64,000 nucleotides of DNA. Origin: Ravibacter sp964559125 (GTDB lineage: Bacteria > Bacteroidota > Bacteroidia > Cytophagales > Spirosomataceae). The position numbers and the translations under genes were made by a program. Positions 28,591 to 37,102 of this stretch are shown piece after piece. The notes below the pieces were generated by a model. That model had not been told where the DNA came from. It saw only the letters and a list, made by a program, of their open reading frames with translations, and did not search any database. The stretch is from NCBI GenBank assembly GCA_964559125.1, contig CAZLGW010000025.1:15147-79146 (forward strand), in the 5' to 3' direction. Each line of letters starts with the position of its first letter. Position 1 is the first letter of the stretch.

Positions 28591-29372
28591 TCACAGCGAA
28601 ACACGGTCTTCGAATGTATCCTTGAGCCGCTGGTCGTGCGTCACTACGATCAGGCTGGCGTNNNNNNNNNNNNNNNNNNNNNNNNNNNNNNNNNNNNNNN
28701 NNNNNNNNNNNNNNNNNNNNNNNNNNNNNNNNNNNNNNNNNNNNNNNNNNNNNNNNNNNNNTCTTCGAATGTATCCTTGAGCCGCTGGTCGTGCGTCACT
28801 ACGATCAGGCTGGCGTTGATCTGGGCCGACTGTTCTTTCAGCAGGCGTATCACACGGTCGCAGTTGATGTCGTCCAGGCTGGAAGTCGGCTCGTCGGCCA
28901 GGATGACAGACGGCGAATTCATCAGCGCACGCGCAATGCTGACGCGTTGCTGCTCGCCCTGGCTGAGCTGGAAGGTCTTCTTATGAAGGTGATCGGCAAA
29001 GCCCAGCTGTTCTGCCAGGTAGACGGCTTTTTGCCCGTCCGGTTTCTTTCCTGCCAGGTAATTGGATATCAGCAGGTTGTCTGAGACCGACAGGGCGTTT
29101 ACAAAGTGTGCCCGCTGGTAAACGATACCGATCTGTCCCGCGCGGAGACGGGCCAGCCCGGAAGGGGAAAGAGAAGTAGCCTCCTCGTTGCCGATGCGGA
29201 CCACTCCCTCATCCGGCTTCAGAAGCAGCGCCAGAAGATGAAGCAGGGTTGTTTTCCCTTTTCCGGATTGGCCGAGAATCAGCAGCGCCCGGCCGTCCGG
29301 ACAGGTAATGTCGGGGAAATGAAATTTCTTTGCGGTATGATAGGAGTATTTCAGCCCTTGGGTTTCAAGCAT
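28591..29372 (-). CDS. ABC transporter ATP-binding protein, LolD/MacB-type (interrupted by an assembly gap)
   Basis: The ATPase partner of the permease reads from the ATG at 29372 to a stop at 28591-28593, but 100 N at 28662-28761 interrupt it near the C-terminus. The 55 bases before and after the N run are identical. Merging them gives an uninterrupted 208-residue protein ending EDRVSL. It has Walker A GQSGKGKT (34-41), the Q-loop Gln 86, signature LSQGEQQ (136-142), Walker B VILADEP (156-162) and the H-loop His (THD, 193-195). The length is a little shorter than the usual 220-230. A GTG directly before the ATG is an alternative start. Confidence 0.9.
28662..28761. other. Assembly gap of 100 N flanked by identical 55-bp sequence
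   Basis: Bases 28607-28661 and 28762-28816 are identical, so the two contig ends overlap. The gap is therefore most likely artificial and of negative length. Collapsing the overlap restores the reading frame of the ABC ATPase. Annotation across this point should treat the gene as intact. Confidence 0.9.
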
Positions 29373-29505
29373 CACGAATTGAAGTTAATTGATTCAAAAA
29401 TAGTCAAAATAGGTAAGAGGCGGGACGGTTGGCATGACTTTTTAACTAAAAATGTGAGTAAATCCGGTAGTCTTTACTCATAGCGGGTGTAATGCGCTTG
29501 TGCTT

Positions 29506-29513
29506 TATATTTG
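29506..29513 (+). promoter_or_regulatory. Candidate Bacteroidota -7 promoter box (TATATTTG)
   Basis: TATATTTG matches the Bacteroidota primary-sigma -7 consensus TAnnTTTG. It is 73 bp before the chosen start of the DUF6089-like gene at 29587 and lies between divergent genes. No convincing -33 TTG box is found at the expected distance. Confidence 0.35.
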
Positions 29514-29586
29514 CGATACAATAGAGCTTAGGACTGCTTCGTTCTAGTCACAGATTTTGCGTTCACATGTACATTATAAACAATTT

Positions 29587-30624
29587 ATGAAGATCGGTTT
29601 TTGGAGGGTTGTCCGGGGATTCGGAGTAGCGGAGCTGAAGCTTCTTCTGGCGGGGGTTTTAATGACGGCAATAACTCATGAGATGTACGGGCAGGGATAC
29701 CGAAGCCAGTTTGTACCTTATTCTACAGTAGGGTTCGGTATAGGTACATCCAACTATTATGGCGATATGGCCTCTTACAGGCGCCCTTTCCCTTCTACCT
29801 TCAAAATGATGCGCTGGAGTGTGACAGGAGAATATACACGTCATTTTTCGCCCAGGTTCGGAGCGAGAGCGTCGCTTACCTGGGCCCGGATCGCCGGTGA
29901 CGATTACCTGATGAACAGATCGGGCAGACAGGTGCACCAGGGCTTTTTTATCAGGAATCTTCATTTCCGTAATGATATCAAGGAGCTGTCGGCTGTCGGG
30001 ATCTTCAAATTGGTACCCGACGGCAGGAGCTACGACCGCAGGCCACAATTCGGCGCCTACGTCTTTGCCGGTGTGGCATTGTTTGCTCACAACCCCAAAG
30101 CCCGGCTCCCGGTACCTGCAGGGAGCCAGGAAAAGCAGCGGTGGGTGGCGCTGCAGCCGCTCGGTACCGAAGGCCAGGGACGCGATGGACAGGACAAGCT
30201 TTACTCGCTGGTAGGCTTCGCTATACCCGTGGGGCTGGGACTGCGCTATAAGATCAACCCCAAGTTTGATATTGCCGCAGAGCTGGGCTTTCGCTTCACT
30301 ACCACCGATTACCTCGACGACGTATCCAAAGCATACCCCGATCCTGCCGTATGGGCTTCCGGCGCCGATCCCGTCCAGGCCCAGCAGATGTCTTTCAGAA
30401 GTTTCGAGGCCCAGCCGGCCAGGTTTCCCAAAAAAGAAAGGACTGAGACCCTCAGGCAATACCTCCGGCTGGAGCCTGACCAGGATCCATACGGCTACCT
30501 GGCCGGGAATCCGCAGTTGCTGATGCGCGGCAACAATGCCAAACAAATGGATGCTTATATGACCGGTACTATCAAGCTTGTTTACGTGCTGGGGCCGTCG
30601 GTCAAGTGTCCTCCTCTGAAATAA
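29587..30624 (+). CDS. PorG-like outer-membrane beta-barrel protein (DUF6089-type)
   Basis: The ATG at 29587 (MKIGFWRVV) is preferred to a TTG at 29557 because it opens directly into a signal peptide (about 15-38, ending near MYGQGYRS). The 345-residue product has alternating beta-strand patterns and family blocks such as FGIGTSNYYGDMA, LGLRYKINPKFDIAAELGFRFTTTDYLDDVS, and ends VKCPP, close to the usual C-terminus of DUF6089 proteins. PorG, the outer-membrane component of type IX secretion, belongs to this group. The neighbour at 30633 is a shorter homologue. A role in type IX secretion is possible but not shown. Confidence 0.75.
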   Translation: MKIGFWRVVRGFGVAELKLLLAGVLMTAITHEMYGQGYRSQFVPYSTVGFGIGTSNYYGDMASYRRPFPSTFKMMRWSVTGEYTRHFSPRFGARASLTWARIAGDDYLMNRSGRQVHQGFFIRNLHFRNDIKELSAVGIFKLVPDGRSYDRRPQFGAYVFAGVALFAHNPKARLPVPAGSQEKQRWVALQPLGTEGQGRDGQDKLYSLVGFAIPVGLGLRYKINPKFDIAAELGFRFTTTDYLDDVSKAYPDPAVWASGADPVQAQQMSFRSFEAQPARFPKKERTETLRQYLRLEPDQDPYGYLAGNPQLLMRGNNAKQMDAYMTGTIKLVYVLGPSVKCPPLK

Positions 30625-30632
30625 AATATCCA

Positions 30633-31313
30633 ATGTCTCCGACTATCACCCTGTTTCGTCTTTTCCTGGCTGCCGGGGGTCTGCTAGGCCTTCATGCCGG
30701 AGCTCCCGCTCAGAAACTGGAAGCAGGCGGCGGCCTCGGGGCGCTCAACTATACCGGCGATATATCAAGGAACCTGATGCTGAGAAATTTTCGCCCGGGC
30801 GGCGACCTTTTCTTTCGTTACAACCTAAAAAACGGCTTTTCATTTCGTGCGTCGGTCCTGGCGGGCGGTATTGCCGCCGACGACAGGCACGCCGACAACC
30901 AGTTCCAGCGGTTGCGCGAGCTTTCTTTCCGTACGCTTTTAGCGGAAGGCAACCTGCAGACCGAATATAATTTCCTGGATTACCGCGACAGTAAAAAGGC
31001 GATTAACTGGACCCCCTACGTGTATGGCGGCCTCGGGTATACCTTTTTCAGGCCTAAGCCCAACGATGGCGGCTACCAGGCCTCGACGCTTGTCATACCC
31101 TTCGGACTGGGCGTCAAATACGAGTTCAGGCGTCCGTGGAGCATCGGTGCACAATTCGGCGCCCGGAAGACATTTAGCGATTACCTGGATAATTTCGGAG
31201 GTGAGGAAGTGCTCGCGGATAAATACCGGAACGGTAATCCCGCGCTCAGGGATATGTATTACTACCTGGGCCTGCAGCTTAGCTATACGTTCTATAAAAT
31301 CGTTTGCCCGTGA
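30633..31313 (+). CDS. PorG-like outer-membrane beta-barrel protein (DUF6089-type), short form
   Basis: This 226-residue protein starts at the ATG at 30633, 8 bp after its neighbour's stop. A GTG at 30606 would overlap the previous gene. A signal peptide ends near HAGAPAQKLEAG. The mature part has beta-barrel patterns and DUF6089 signatures (LGALNYTGDIS, YVYGGLGYTFFRPKP, FGLGVKYEFRRPWSIGAQFG, FSDYLDNFGG, LQLSYTFYKIVCP). It is probably co-transcribed with the larger homologue upstream. Confidence 0.8.
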   Translation: MSPTITLFRLFLAAGGLLGLHAGAPAQKLEAGGGLGALNYTGDISRNLMLRNFRPGGDLFFRYNLKNGFSFRASVLAGGIAADDRHADNQFQRLRELSFRTLLAEGNLQTEYNFLDYRDSKKAINWTPYVYGGLGYTFFRPKPNDGGYQASTLVIPFGLGVKYEFRRPWSIGAQFGARKTFSDYLDNFGGEEVLADKYRNGNPALRDMYYYLGLQLSYTFYKIVCP

Positions 31314-31369
31314 TTCCCCCTTTACCGCTATCTTAGCGGCTCAGTTAGCCTGACCTCACTAAGAATGAT

Positions 31370-32254
31370 ATGTTTGTAGAAGCTCTGGACCGGGTAGACC
31401 AGTTTACCCGTGCTATACATTTTATTTCCCGTTATTACGGTAGTGCCGAGATTGTTCCGCAGACGGCTACCATGTTTTTTGTAAATGAAAACGGCTGTGC
31501 CGTTACCTGCAGGCACGTTGCCGACAACCTGATCAACGGCGACACCGTCTATGCGAAGTACCTCGCATTTAAGAAAGAGTTCCGCTTTTTTCAGAAAGAA
31601 CCTACTGCTGCCGTGCAGAAGCACCGGCTGGAAGAGAAATATAACCTTGACGGGAAAACACTTATACGGGTTAAAAACAGCTTCCCCGAAAGCGTCACCG
31701 GCGATTACCAGCTCGTCATACATCGCCATCCGGTATATGACCTGGCTATTATACGCTTTGTAGGCTACTCGGGGATCAGATACCGTGGTTTTGCAACGTT
31801 CCTGAAAGACGAGCAGAAGGTGAGGCCCGGGAGAAGTCTCTGCCGGCTTGGGTATCCCTTCCCCGAATTTACCAACTACCGTCTTAATACGGATATTGAT
31901 GACATCGAGTGGTCGCAGGAAGGGAAAGTCGGCACGCCCGGTTTCCCTATTGACGGGATCATTACACGCCAGATAGCCGACCAGAACGGTATTTTCGGGA
32001 TAGAGATGAGTACTCCCGGACTGCGGGGCCAGAGCGGCGGACCTCTTTTCGATAAAGACGGTATTGTCTACGGGATGCAGAGCGCTACCCAGCACCTGCA
32101 CCTGGGCTTTGACCAGGTAAACCGGGAGGTAATTTCAGACGGGGTCAGGAAACGTGTTTCAAACTATCCCTTTCTCGATGTAGGCAGGTGTGTCCATGTC
32201 CGGATTATCAAGGAGTTTTTGAGGGAGAAAGGAGTGAAGTTTTATGAGGGGTGA
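31370..32254 (+). CDS. Trypsin-like (chymotrypsin-fold) serine peptidase without a signal peptide
   Basis: This 294-residue protein has the S1/S46-like double-barrel layout. The likely catalytic triad is His 49 (VTCRHVADN), Asp 124 (YDLAIIRF) and Ser 222 (GQSGGPLF). No PDZ domain or membrane segment was seen. The N-terminus (MFVEALDRVDQFTRAIHFI) is not a signal peptide, so the enzyme probably acts in the cytoplasm, which is unusual for this fold. It stands alone between the DUF6089 pair and the OsmC gene. The substrate is unknown. The triad assignment is from motif spacing. Confidence 0.8.
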   Translation: MFVEALDRVDQFTRAIHFISRYYGSAEIVPQTATMFFVNENGCAVTCRHVADNLINGDTVYAKYLAFKKEFRFFQKEPTAAVQKHRLEEKYNLDGKTLIRVKNSFPESVTGDYQLVIHRHPVYDLAIIRFVGYSGIRYRGFATFLKDEQKVRPGRSLCRLGYPFPEFTNYRLNTDIDDIEWSQEGKVGTPGFPIDGIITRQIADQNGIFGIEMSTPGLRGQSGGPLFDKDGIVYGMQSATQHLHLGFDQVNREVISDGVRKRVSNYPFLDVGRCVHVRIIKEFLREKGVKFYEG

Positions 32255-32264
32255 TTTATTGTTG

Positions 32265-32272
32265 TAATTTTG
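32265..32272 (+). promoter_or_regulatory. Candidate -7 promoter box (TAATTTTG) before the OsmC gene
   Basis: TAATTTTG matches TAnnTTTG and lies 19 bp before the OsmC-family start codon, just after the peptidase stop. The position would give a short 5' leader. A -33 element is not clear. Confidence 0.35.
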
Positions 32273-32291
32273 GTATAAAAAAATACATGTT

Positions 32292-32723
32292 ATGAGAGTA
32301 GAACTGGTAAGAGTTGATGATGCCTTCCATTTTGAAGCATCGGGGTCTTCATCTAAAGTTACGGTGCATACCGATGCGGCTGAAGATATAGGCGGAAGCA
32401 ATGCCGGTGTCCGTCCGATGGAGCTCCTGCTGATGGGACTGGCAAGCTGCAGTGCAATAGACGTGGCGCTTATCCTGAAAAAGCAACGGCAGGACGTGCA
32501 GGACTTCCGCATTTCAATGGAGGGGGAGCGCATCGAAGAAGAAGGAACCAAACGAAAGCCGTTTCGCAAAATCCATCTGCATTTTCAACTGGCGGGCCGG
32601 GACCTTGATGCAGAAAAGGTAAACAAGGCAATAGCCCTTTCCATGGAGAAATATTGTTCCGCTACCGCGCAGCTCGAAGCGCTGGCTGTTATCACTTTCG
32701 AAGCCGAAGTTGAAAGTAAATAA
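32292..32723 (+). CDS. OsmC/Ohr-family protein
   Basis: This 143-residue protein of the OsmC/Ohr family covers the whole domain. The two family cysteines are Cys 53 (LASCSAID) and Cys 122 (MEKYCSATA), which in Ohr and OsmC enzymes reduce organic hydroperoxides with thiol help. PMELLLMGLASC is the typical first-cysteine block. It is a stand-alone gene. It may be a peroxidase, or one of the many OsmC-like proteins with no measured activity. Confidence 0.92.
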   Translation: MRVELVRVDDAFHFEASGSSSKVTVHTDAAEDIGGSNAGVRPMELLLMGLASCSAIDVALILKKQRQDVQDFRISMEGERIEEEGTKRKPFRKIHLHFQLAGRDLDAEKVNKAIALSMEKYCSATAQLEALAVITFEAEVESK

Positions 32724-32747
32724 CCACAAAGTATTACCTCTGCGCCA

Positions 32748-32870
32748 CCTTTGCGTACTCCGCGTCCTTCGCGGTAAAAAATTAACCGCAAAGTGCGCGA
32801 AGGGCGCAAAGGATACACAAAGTTAATATTATCTCAGCGCTACCTTTGCGTTCTTTGCGTCCTCTGCGGT
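32748..32870. repeat. Three copies of a 28-bp CTTTGCG...GCGGT repeat, two forming a palindrome
   Basis: A 28-bp unit starting CCTTTGCG and ending GCGGT occurs at 32748-32775 and 32843-32870 on the plus strand, and inverted at 32785-32812. The first two arms match at about 22 of 28 positions and can fold into one long stem with a 9-nt loop. This looks like a REP-type interspersed element between the OsmC gene and hslU. It may act as an mRNA 3' end or remain as a relic of transposition. Confidence 0.65.
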
Positions 32871-32908
32871 AAAAAAAACCGGTTAGCCAATTAATACCCA
32901 ATATTCCA

Positions 32909-34336
32909 ATGTCAGAAAACATTCCATCCCTTCCGGCGAGACCCGACCTGGAGCAGCTTACTCCCCAGCAGATAGTCGCGCAACTGGACCTTTATATTAT
33001 TGGACAAAAAGACGCGAAGCGAAACGTAGCCATTGCGCTGAGGAACCGCTGGCGCAGAATGAGCAGTCCCCCGGAAATGCGGAAGGAAATTGTGCCCAAC
33101 AACATCCTTATGATAGGCGCTACCGGTGTGGGGAAGACTGAGATCGCCAGGCGGCTTGCCAAAATAGCAGATGCCCCTTTCGTAAAAGTGGAGGCGTCGA
33201 AATTTACCGAAGTAGGCTATGTGGGGCGGGATGTGGAAAGTATGGTGCGCGACCTGGTCGACCAGTCGGTAGCGCTCGTAAAGGCGCGTAAAAAAGAAGA
33301 AGTAAGGACACAGGCCGAACAGGCAGTAGAAGATATTATCCTCGATACGCTGATACCGCCGGTGCATCACCGTAGTGGCGCGCCGTCTTTCCCGAAGCAG
33401 GAGCAGCCCGATAACGAGGCCATGCCCAGCAGCGACCAGGAGCTCAACCAGCGTACCCGCGAGCGGTTTCGTGACAAGATCAGGAACGGCGAGCTTGATG
33501 AACGAAAAATAGAGATCGAGCTCAACCAGAACCAGCTTCCCAATATCGGGATGATCGGGGGCGGCGTCGACGATGTTTCGATGATGAATATCCAGGAAAT
33601 GATCGGCAATATGATGCCCCGGAAGGCCAGGAAGAGAAGAATTTCTGTCGGCGAAGCCAAAAAGCTCCTCCTGGAGGAAGAGGCCAACAAGCTGATCGAT
33701 ATGGAGGAGGTAAAGGAAGAGGCGATCCGGAAAGCCCAGGACCTGGGGATTATTTTTATCGATGAGATCGATAAAGTAGCGTCAGGCCGTTCCGGCGGAA
33801 GCGGCCCCGACGTCAGCCGGGAGGGAGTTCAGCGCGACCTCCTGCCTATAGTTGAAGGCAGCACCGTCAATACCAAACATGGTATCGTCAGCACCGATCA
33901 TATCCTGTTCATAGCCGCCGGTGCTTTTCATGTAGCCAAGCCTTCCGACCTCATTCCCGAGCTGCAGGGCCGTTTCCCTATCCGCGTAGAGCTGCAGAGC
34001 CTTACGCAGGAGGACTTTTACCATATCCTGCGTACCCCCAAAAATGCCCTTACCAAGCAGTATGAAGCCATGCTGCAGGCAGAGGGTGTAGATCTGCAAT
34101 TCCAGGACGATGCCTTGTCCGAGATAGCCAGGATCGCTTTCGAAGTAAATGCCGAAGTAGAAAATATCGGCGCCAGGAGGCTGCAGACCGTGATGAGCAC
34201 CCTGCTCAATGACCTGATGTTCGACGTCCCCGACTCAATCGGGCCCAACGCACACATCGTGATCACCAGCGAAATGGTAAATGAGAAGCTCAGCGGCCTG
34301 GTTAAGAACCGGGACCTGAGCCAGTACATATTGTAG
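32909..34336 (+). CDS. hslU: ATP-dependent protease ATPase subunit HslU (ClpY)
   Basis: This 475-residue AAA+ unfoldase normally feeds substrates to the HslV peptidase. The N-terminal LTPQQIVAQLDLYIIGQKDAKRNVAIALRNRW block is diagnostic. Walker A is GATGVGKT (70-77), Walker B is IIFIDEIDK (about 279-287), the pore motif is KFTEVGYVGRDVE, and the sensor region is LQGRFPIRVELQSL. An I-domain insertion (about 120-235) is slightly long for the family. The C-terminal SQYIL corresponds to the tail that docks into HslV. No hslV gene is in the window. Confidence 0.97.
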   Translation: MSENIPSLPARPDLEQLTPQQIVAQLDLYIIGQKDAKRNVAIALRNRWRRMSSPPEMRKEIVPNNILMIGATGVGKTEIARRLAKIADAPFVKVEASKFTEVGYVGRDVESMVRDLVDQSVALVKARKKEEVRTQAEQAVEDIILDTLIPPVHHRSGAPSFPKQEQPDNEAMPSSDQELNQRTRERFRDKIRNGELDERKIEIELNQNQLPNIGMIGGGVDDVSMMNIQEMIGNMMPRKARKRRISVGEAKKLLLEEEANKLIDMEEVKEEAIRKAQDLGIIFIDEIDKVASGRSGGSGPDVSREGVQRDLLPIVEGSTVNTKHGIVSTDHILFIAAGAFHVAKPSDLIPELQGRFPIRVELQSLTQEDFYHILRTPKNALTKQYEAMLQAEGVDLQFQDDALSEIARIAFEVNAEVENIGARRLQTVMSTLLNDLMFDVPDSIGPNAHIVITSEMVNEKLSGLVKNRDLSQYIL

Positions 34337-34372
34337 ACATAACGCAGCATCAGGGGTTTTTAGAGGTTCCCT

Positions 34373-36142
34373 TCAGTCAATCCTGATCTCAAACGGCATC
34401 CGGGCCTGTATGCCCTCCATCCGGGCCAGGCTACGGTAGGCCTTGGCATAAGGGGCGAGCGGACCGGCTATTTTGCTTAGCGTTTCTTCGTTGTCGGAAC
34501 CGGTCAGGTTATTGATGAGTTCCTGCCTCCAGTCTTTTTTCTCGGGGTAATACCTCACCCTGTATTCTCCTTTCTTGAGGCCGGCGGCAGTTGCGGCGAT
34601 GTCTATGGCCGTATCTACCCCGCCCAGCACATCCACCAGCCCGTTGCTTTTGGCGGCGATACCCGACCAGACACGTCCTTCAGCCAGCTTTTTCAGATCG
34701 CTTTGGGGCATTTTACGTCCCTCGGCAGCTTTCGAGGTAAAGATCTCGTAGCCGTTTTCTACCGCACGTTGTATCTTCTGTTTTTCGAAGTCGGTCATAT
34801 TCCGCGTCGCTGTAGGCCAGTCGGCATGAGGATTGGTCCCGACCCGGTCGAAAGTAATGCCCAGCTTGTTTTTCATAAAAGGCTCTATGTTGAGCAGCAG
34901 TCCGAAGATGCCGATCGAGCCGGTGATCGTATTGGGCTGCGCCACGATCGTATCGCAGCCCATCGCGATGTAATAGCCGCCTGACGCCGCTACGTTCCCC
35001 ATGGAGGCGATTACAGGCTTTTTTTCAGCGGTGAGCTTCACTTCACGCCAGATCAGGTCTGAGGCAAGCGCGCTCCCGCCGGGAGAGTTGATGCGCAGCA
35101 CCACCGCCTTCACCTTGTCGTTCTCCCTTACCTTTTTGAGCTCTTTGATAAGCTTTCCCGATGAGACCACCTGTTCTGCTCCCTCGCCGCTTACAATGTC
35201 GCCTTCGGCAATCACTACCGCTACGCGCTTGTTGAAATCACCCTCCTCTTTTTTATCGGTGCGCGATTTCAGGTATTTTTTCAGTCCGGTGAAGTTAATT
35301 TTGTCTGATTCTTTTGTTTCCAGTTTTGTTTTCAGTTCGCTTTCAAACTGGTCGTAATACCCGACATGGGTGATGAGCCCCCGGCTCAACGCATCGCTCG
35401 CCTTTTCTATAGAAAGGGAGTCGGCCCAGTCTTTGAGTCGCCCGGTCGCAACCGACCTGGACTCCGCTATTTTACCCAGGAAGTGGTCATTGATACCCGT
35501 AAGCAGCTCCCTGGCCTGTATCCGGCTCGCTTCGCTCATATCGGTCCTCAGGAAGGGTTCCACCGCGCTTTTAAACTCACCTACCCTGAACACCTCCGGT
35601 TTGATTTCCAGTTTATCGAAGGTTCCTTTATAGAAATCATATTCCGCCGAAAGGCCGTTCCATTCGAAGTCCCCGAATTCGCTGAGGTAGATAACGTCGG
35701 AGACCGACGCCAGGTAATAACCCTTCTCACTGTAGCCTTCCGCGAAAGCATATACAAACTTTCCGGACTTTTTGAAAGCCTCAAGAGCACTCCTGACCTC
35801 TTCGAGAGTTGCCCACCCGGAGGCCGGCGTACCTGCTTTCAGGTAAACTCCCTTGATTTTGTCATCGGAAGCCGCGCCGGCAAGCGCATCTTTGACTTCT
35901 TTGATGCTCACCGGCTGAACTTCACCCGTAAAAGGTGAAAGGGCTTCAGAAAAAGGGTTTTCTTCGACAATTTCCCGGATAGGTCTATCCAGGTCGAGGC
36001 GCAGCACCGAGTTTTCTTTAAGCACTACCTTATCGCCGTCGCCAAACAGCGCCCCGATGCCGGCCGCCAGGAAAAAACTCAGGATTATAAACAGGAACAA
36101 CCCTACAATGGTCGCCAGTACATATTTCAGGAAATTCAACAT
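34373..36142 (-). CDS. sppA: Signal peptide peptidase SppA, 67-kDa type
   Basis: This 589-residue, membrane-anchored serine/lysine protease degrades cleaved signal peptides and other membrane peptides. I use the ATG at 36142 (MLNFLKYVLA), which leads straight into the single N-terminal membrane helix; an upstream in-frame ATG at 36178 adds 12 residues. Two tandem peptidase-S49 domains are visible, as in E. coli SppA. The C-terminal one holds RINSPGGSALASD and the nucleophile block NVAASGGYYIAMG. The catalytic Lys lies in the N-terminal repeat. It faces hslU tail to tail. Confidence 0.93.
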   Translation of the reverse strand: MLNFLKYVLATIVGLFLFIILSFFLAAGIGALFGDGDKVVLKENSVLRLDLDRPIREIVEENPFSEALSPFTGEVQPVSIKEVKDALAGAASDDKIKGVYLKAGTPASGWATLEEVRSALEAFKKSGKFVYAFAEGYSEKGYYLASVSDVIYLSEFGDFEWNGLSAEYDFYKGTFDKLEIKPEVFRVGEFKSAVEPFLRTDMSEASRIQARELLTGINDHFLGKIAESRSVATGRLKDWADSLSIEKASDALSRGLITHVGYYDQFESELKTKLETKESDKINFTGLKKYLKSRTDKKEEGDFNKRVAVVIAEGDIVSGEGAEQVVSSGKLIKELKKVRENDKVKAVVLRINSPGGSALASDLIWREVKLTAEKKPVIASMGNVAASGGYYIAMGCDTIVAQPNTITGSIGIFGLLLNIEPFMKNKLGITFDRVGTNPHADWPTATRNMTDFEKQKIQRAVENGYEIFTSKAAEGRKMPQSDLKKLAEGRVWSGIAAKSNGLVDVLGGVDTAIDIAATAAGLKKGEYRVRYYPEKKDWRQELINNLTGSDNEETLSKIAGPLAPYAKAYRSLARMEGIQARMPFEIRID

Positions 36143-36166
36143 TCTTGAGACAGTTCTAAATGATAT

Positions 36167-36226
36167 AGCTATTAGCAATCAGCCTTTAGCCCCCAGCAGA
36201 TTGCAGATTGCTGACAGCTAACAGCT
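36167..36226. repeat. Imperfect inverted repeat of AGCT-rich sequence before sppA
   Basis: AGCTATTAGCAATCAGC (36167-36183) and GCTGACAGCTAACAGCT (36210-36226) are inverted copies matching at 14 of 17 positions. Similar low-complexity AGCT/TAGC repeats are scattered in many Bacteroidota genomes. Here it lies just upstream of sppA, between divergent genes, where it could form a hairpin in the sppA leader. Confidence 0.45.
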
Positions 36227-36318
36227 AACAAAACTACTAAAAAAAATACTGAGCGGATCCAAATTGTGTTCAAAGGTATTTTTGTCTTTGTCAATGGCAA
36301 TTTTGTGTTCCGAGTTCG

Positions 36319-36326
36319 TACATTTG
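36319..36326 (+). promoter_or_regulatory. Candidate -7 promoter box (TACATTTG) for the SixA-like gene
   Basis: TACATTTG fits TAnnTTTG. It falls inside the longest possible reading frame of the SixA-like gene, which argues that translation starts downstream, at the GTG at 36356, about 30 bp after the box. Confidence 0.4.
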
Positions 36327-36355
36327 CGTATGACTACTCCCACCATTATAAGGAA

Positions 36356-36856
36356 GTGAAAAAGAGACTCTATCTAGTAAGGCATGCCAAAGCGGAATCC
36401 GGGGCTCCTATGTTTAAGGACTTCGAGCGCGAGCTTACGGGCGAAGGATATATTGATGCTGCGCGAATGGCGGCTTTTCTAAACAACAGGGGAGAAAAAG
36501 TGGAGCGCATCGTTGCCAGCAGCGCTTTCCGGACCAGGCAGACCGCCCAGGTATTTGCCGAGCAGATGGAGTTTGACTGGGAGCAGGTAGAGCTGATCGA
36601 CGATCTGTACGATTGCGGTGCAAGGGCTTATATCGCGGCATTAAACAGCACTCCTGCCGAAACGACCGGTTTGATGATGGTAGGGCATAATCCCGATATC
36701 TCTTATTTTGCCGAGTACCTGACCAGGGATTTTTACGAGAGTATGGGGAAAGCCAGTGTGTGTATCATCGAGTTTGAAGACCTGGAGTGGGCCGAGGTTT
36801 CCGGCCGGACCGGGACTCTGGCGGGCTTCTTCCGGGTCAGGAATCTCCCGGAGTAA
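36356..36856 (+). CDS. SixA-like histidine phosphatase
   Basis: This is a histidine-phosphatase-superfamily protein of 166 residues when started at the GTG at 36356 (product KKRLYLVRHAKAES after the initiator). The frame stays open to 36266, but that extension is low-complexity and contains a promoter-like box. Catalytic features are RHAKAE at about 9-14 (the phosphorylated His), SSAFRTRQTA with a phosphate-binding Arg, and the second His in VGHNP. SixA proteins dephosphorylate phosphohistidines in signalling or PTS-like proteins. The target here is not known. Confidence 0.85.
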   Translation: MKKRLYLVRHAKAESGAPMFKDFERELTGEGYIDAARMAAFLNNRGEKVERIVASSAFRTRQTAQVFAEQMEFDWEQVELIDDLYDCGARAYIAALNSTPAETTGLMMVGHNPDISYFAEYLTRDFYESMGKASVCIIEFEDLEWAEVSGRTGTLAGFFRVRNLPE

Positions 36857-36910
36857 GGGAGAGGGGAAGTGGAGGAGAGGGGGTCATTCCAGTGAGGAAA
36901 AGATATTAAA

Positions 36911-37081
36911 ATGGCAAATCAAAATACCAACCGGGGTAGACGGTTGTTCATCATAGCCTTCATCATATTCCTGTCGGTGATCATCCTGCTGGTGATCGAC
37001 ATGGCGAGCCGTACAACTGCTCCGTGGAATAAACCCAAACCTGTGGAACAGCCTGCAGACACCCTGTCACCGGGTTTGTAG
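36911..37081 (+). CDS. Small single-pass membrane protein (56 residues)
   Basis: The ATG at 36911 opens a 56-codon frame with one strong membrane helix (LFIIAFIIFLSVIILLVIDM, about 12-31), a basic start (NRGRR) and a proline-rich tail (WNKPKPVEQPAD). The charge pattern predicts the N-terminus inside. It lies 54 bp after the SixA-like gene and 21 bp before the ketosynthase-like gene, so it may be translated from the same message. I do not recognise a family. The hydrophobic segment and spacing suggest a real gene. Confidence 0.6.
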   Translation: MANQNTNRGRRLFIIAFIIFLSVIILLVIDMASRTTAPWNKPKPVEQPADTLSPGL

Positions 37082-37102
37082 ATACTAACTCAACAACCCG
37101 TT

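Noticed and set aside
29659..30633. Minus-strand open frame of 324 codons opposite the first DUF6089 gene
   Set aside because: It is a shadow of the outer-membrane protein gene, which has a signal peptide and family motifs.
32748..32870. CRISPR-like repeats of 28 bp
   Set aside because: Only three units exist, one is inverted, and spacing is irregular (9 and 30 bp), so this is an interspersed palindromic element.
36266..36355. 30-codon N-terminal extension of the SixA-like protein
   Set aside because: It contains a promoter-like box, has no homology-like pattern, and the catalytic RHA motif normally lies within the first 15 residues.
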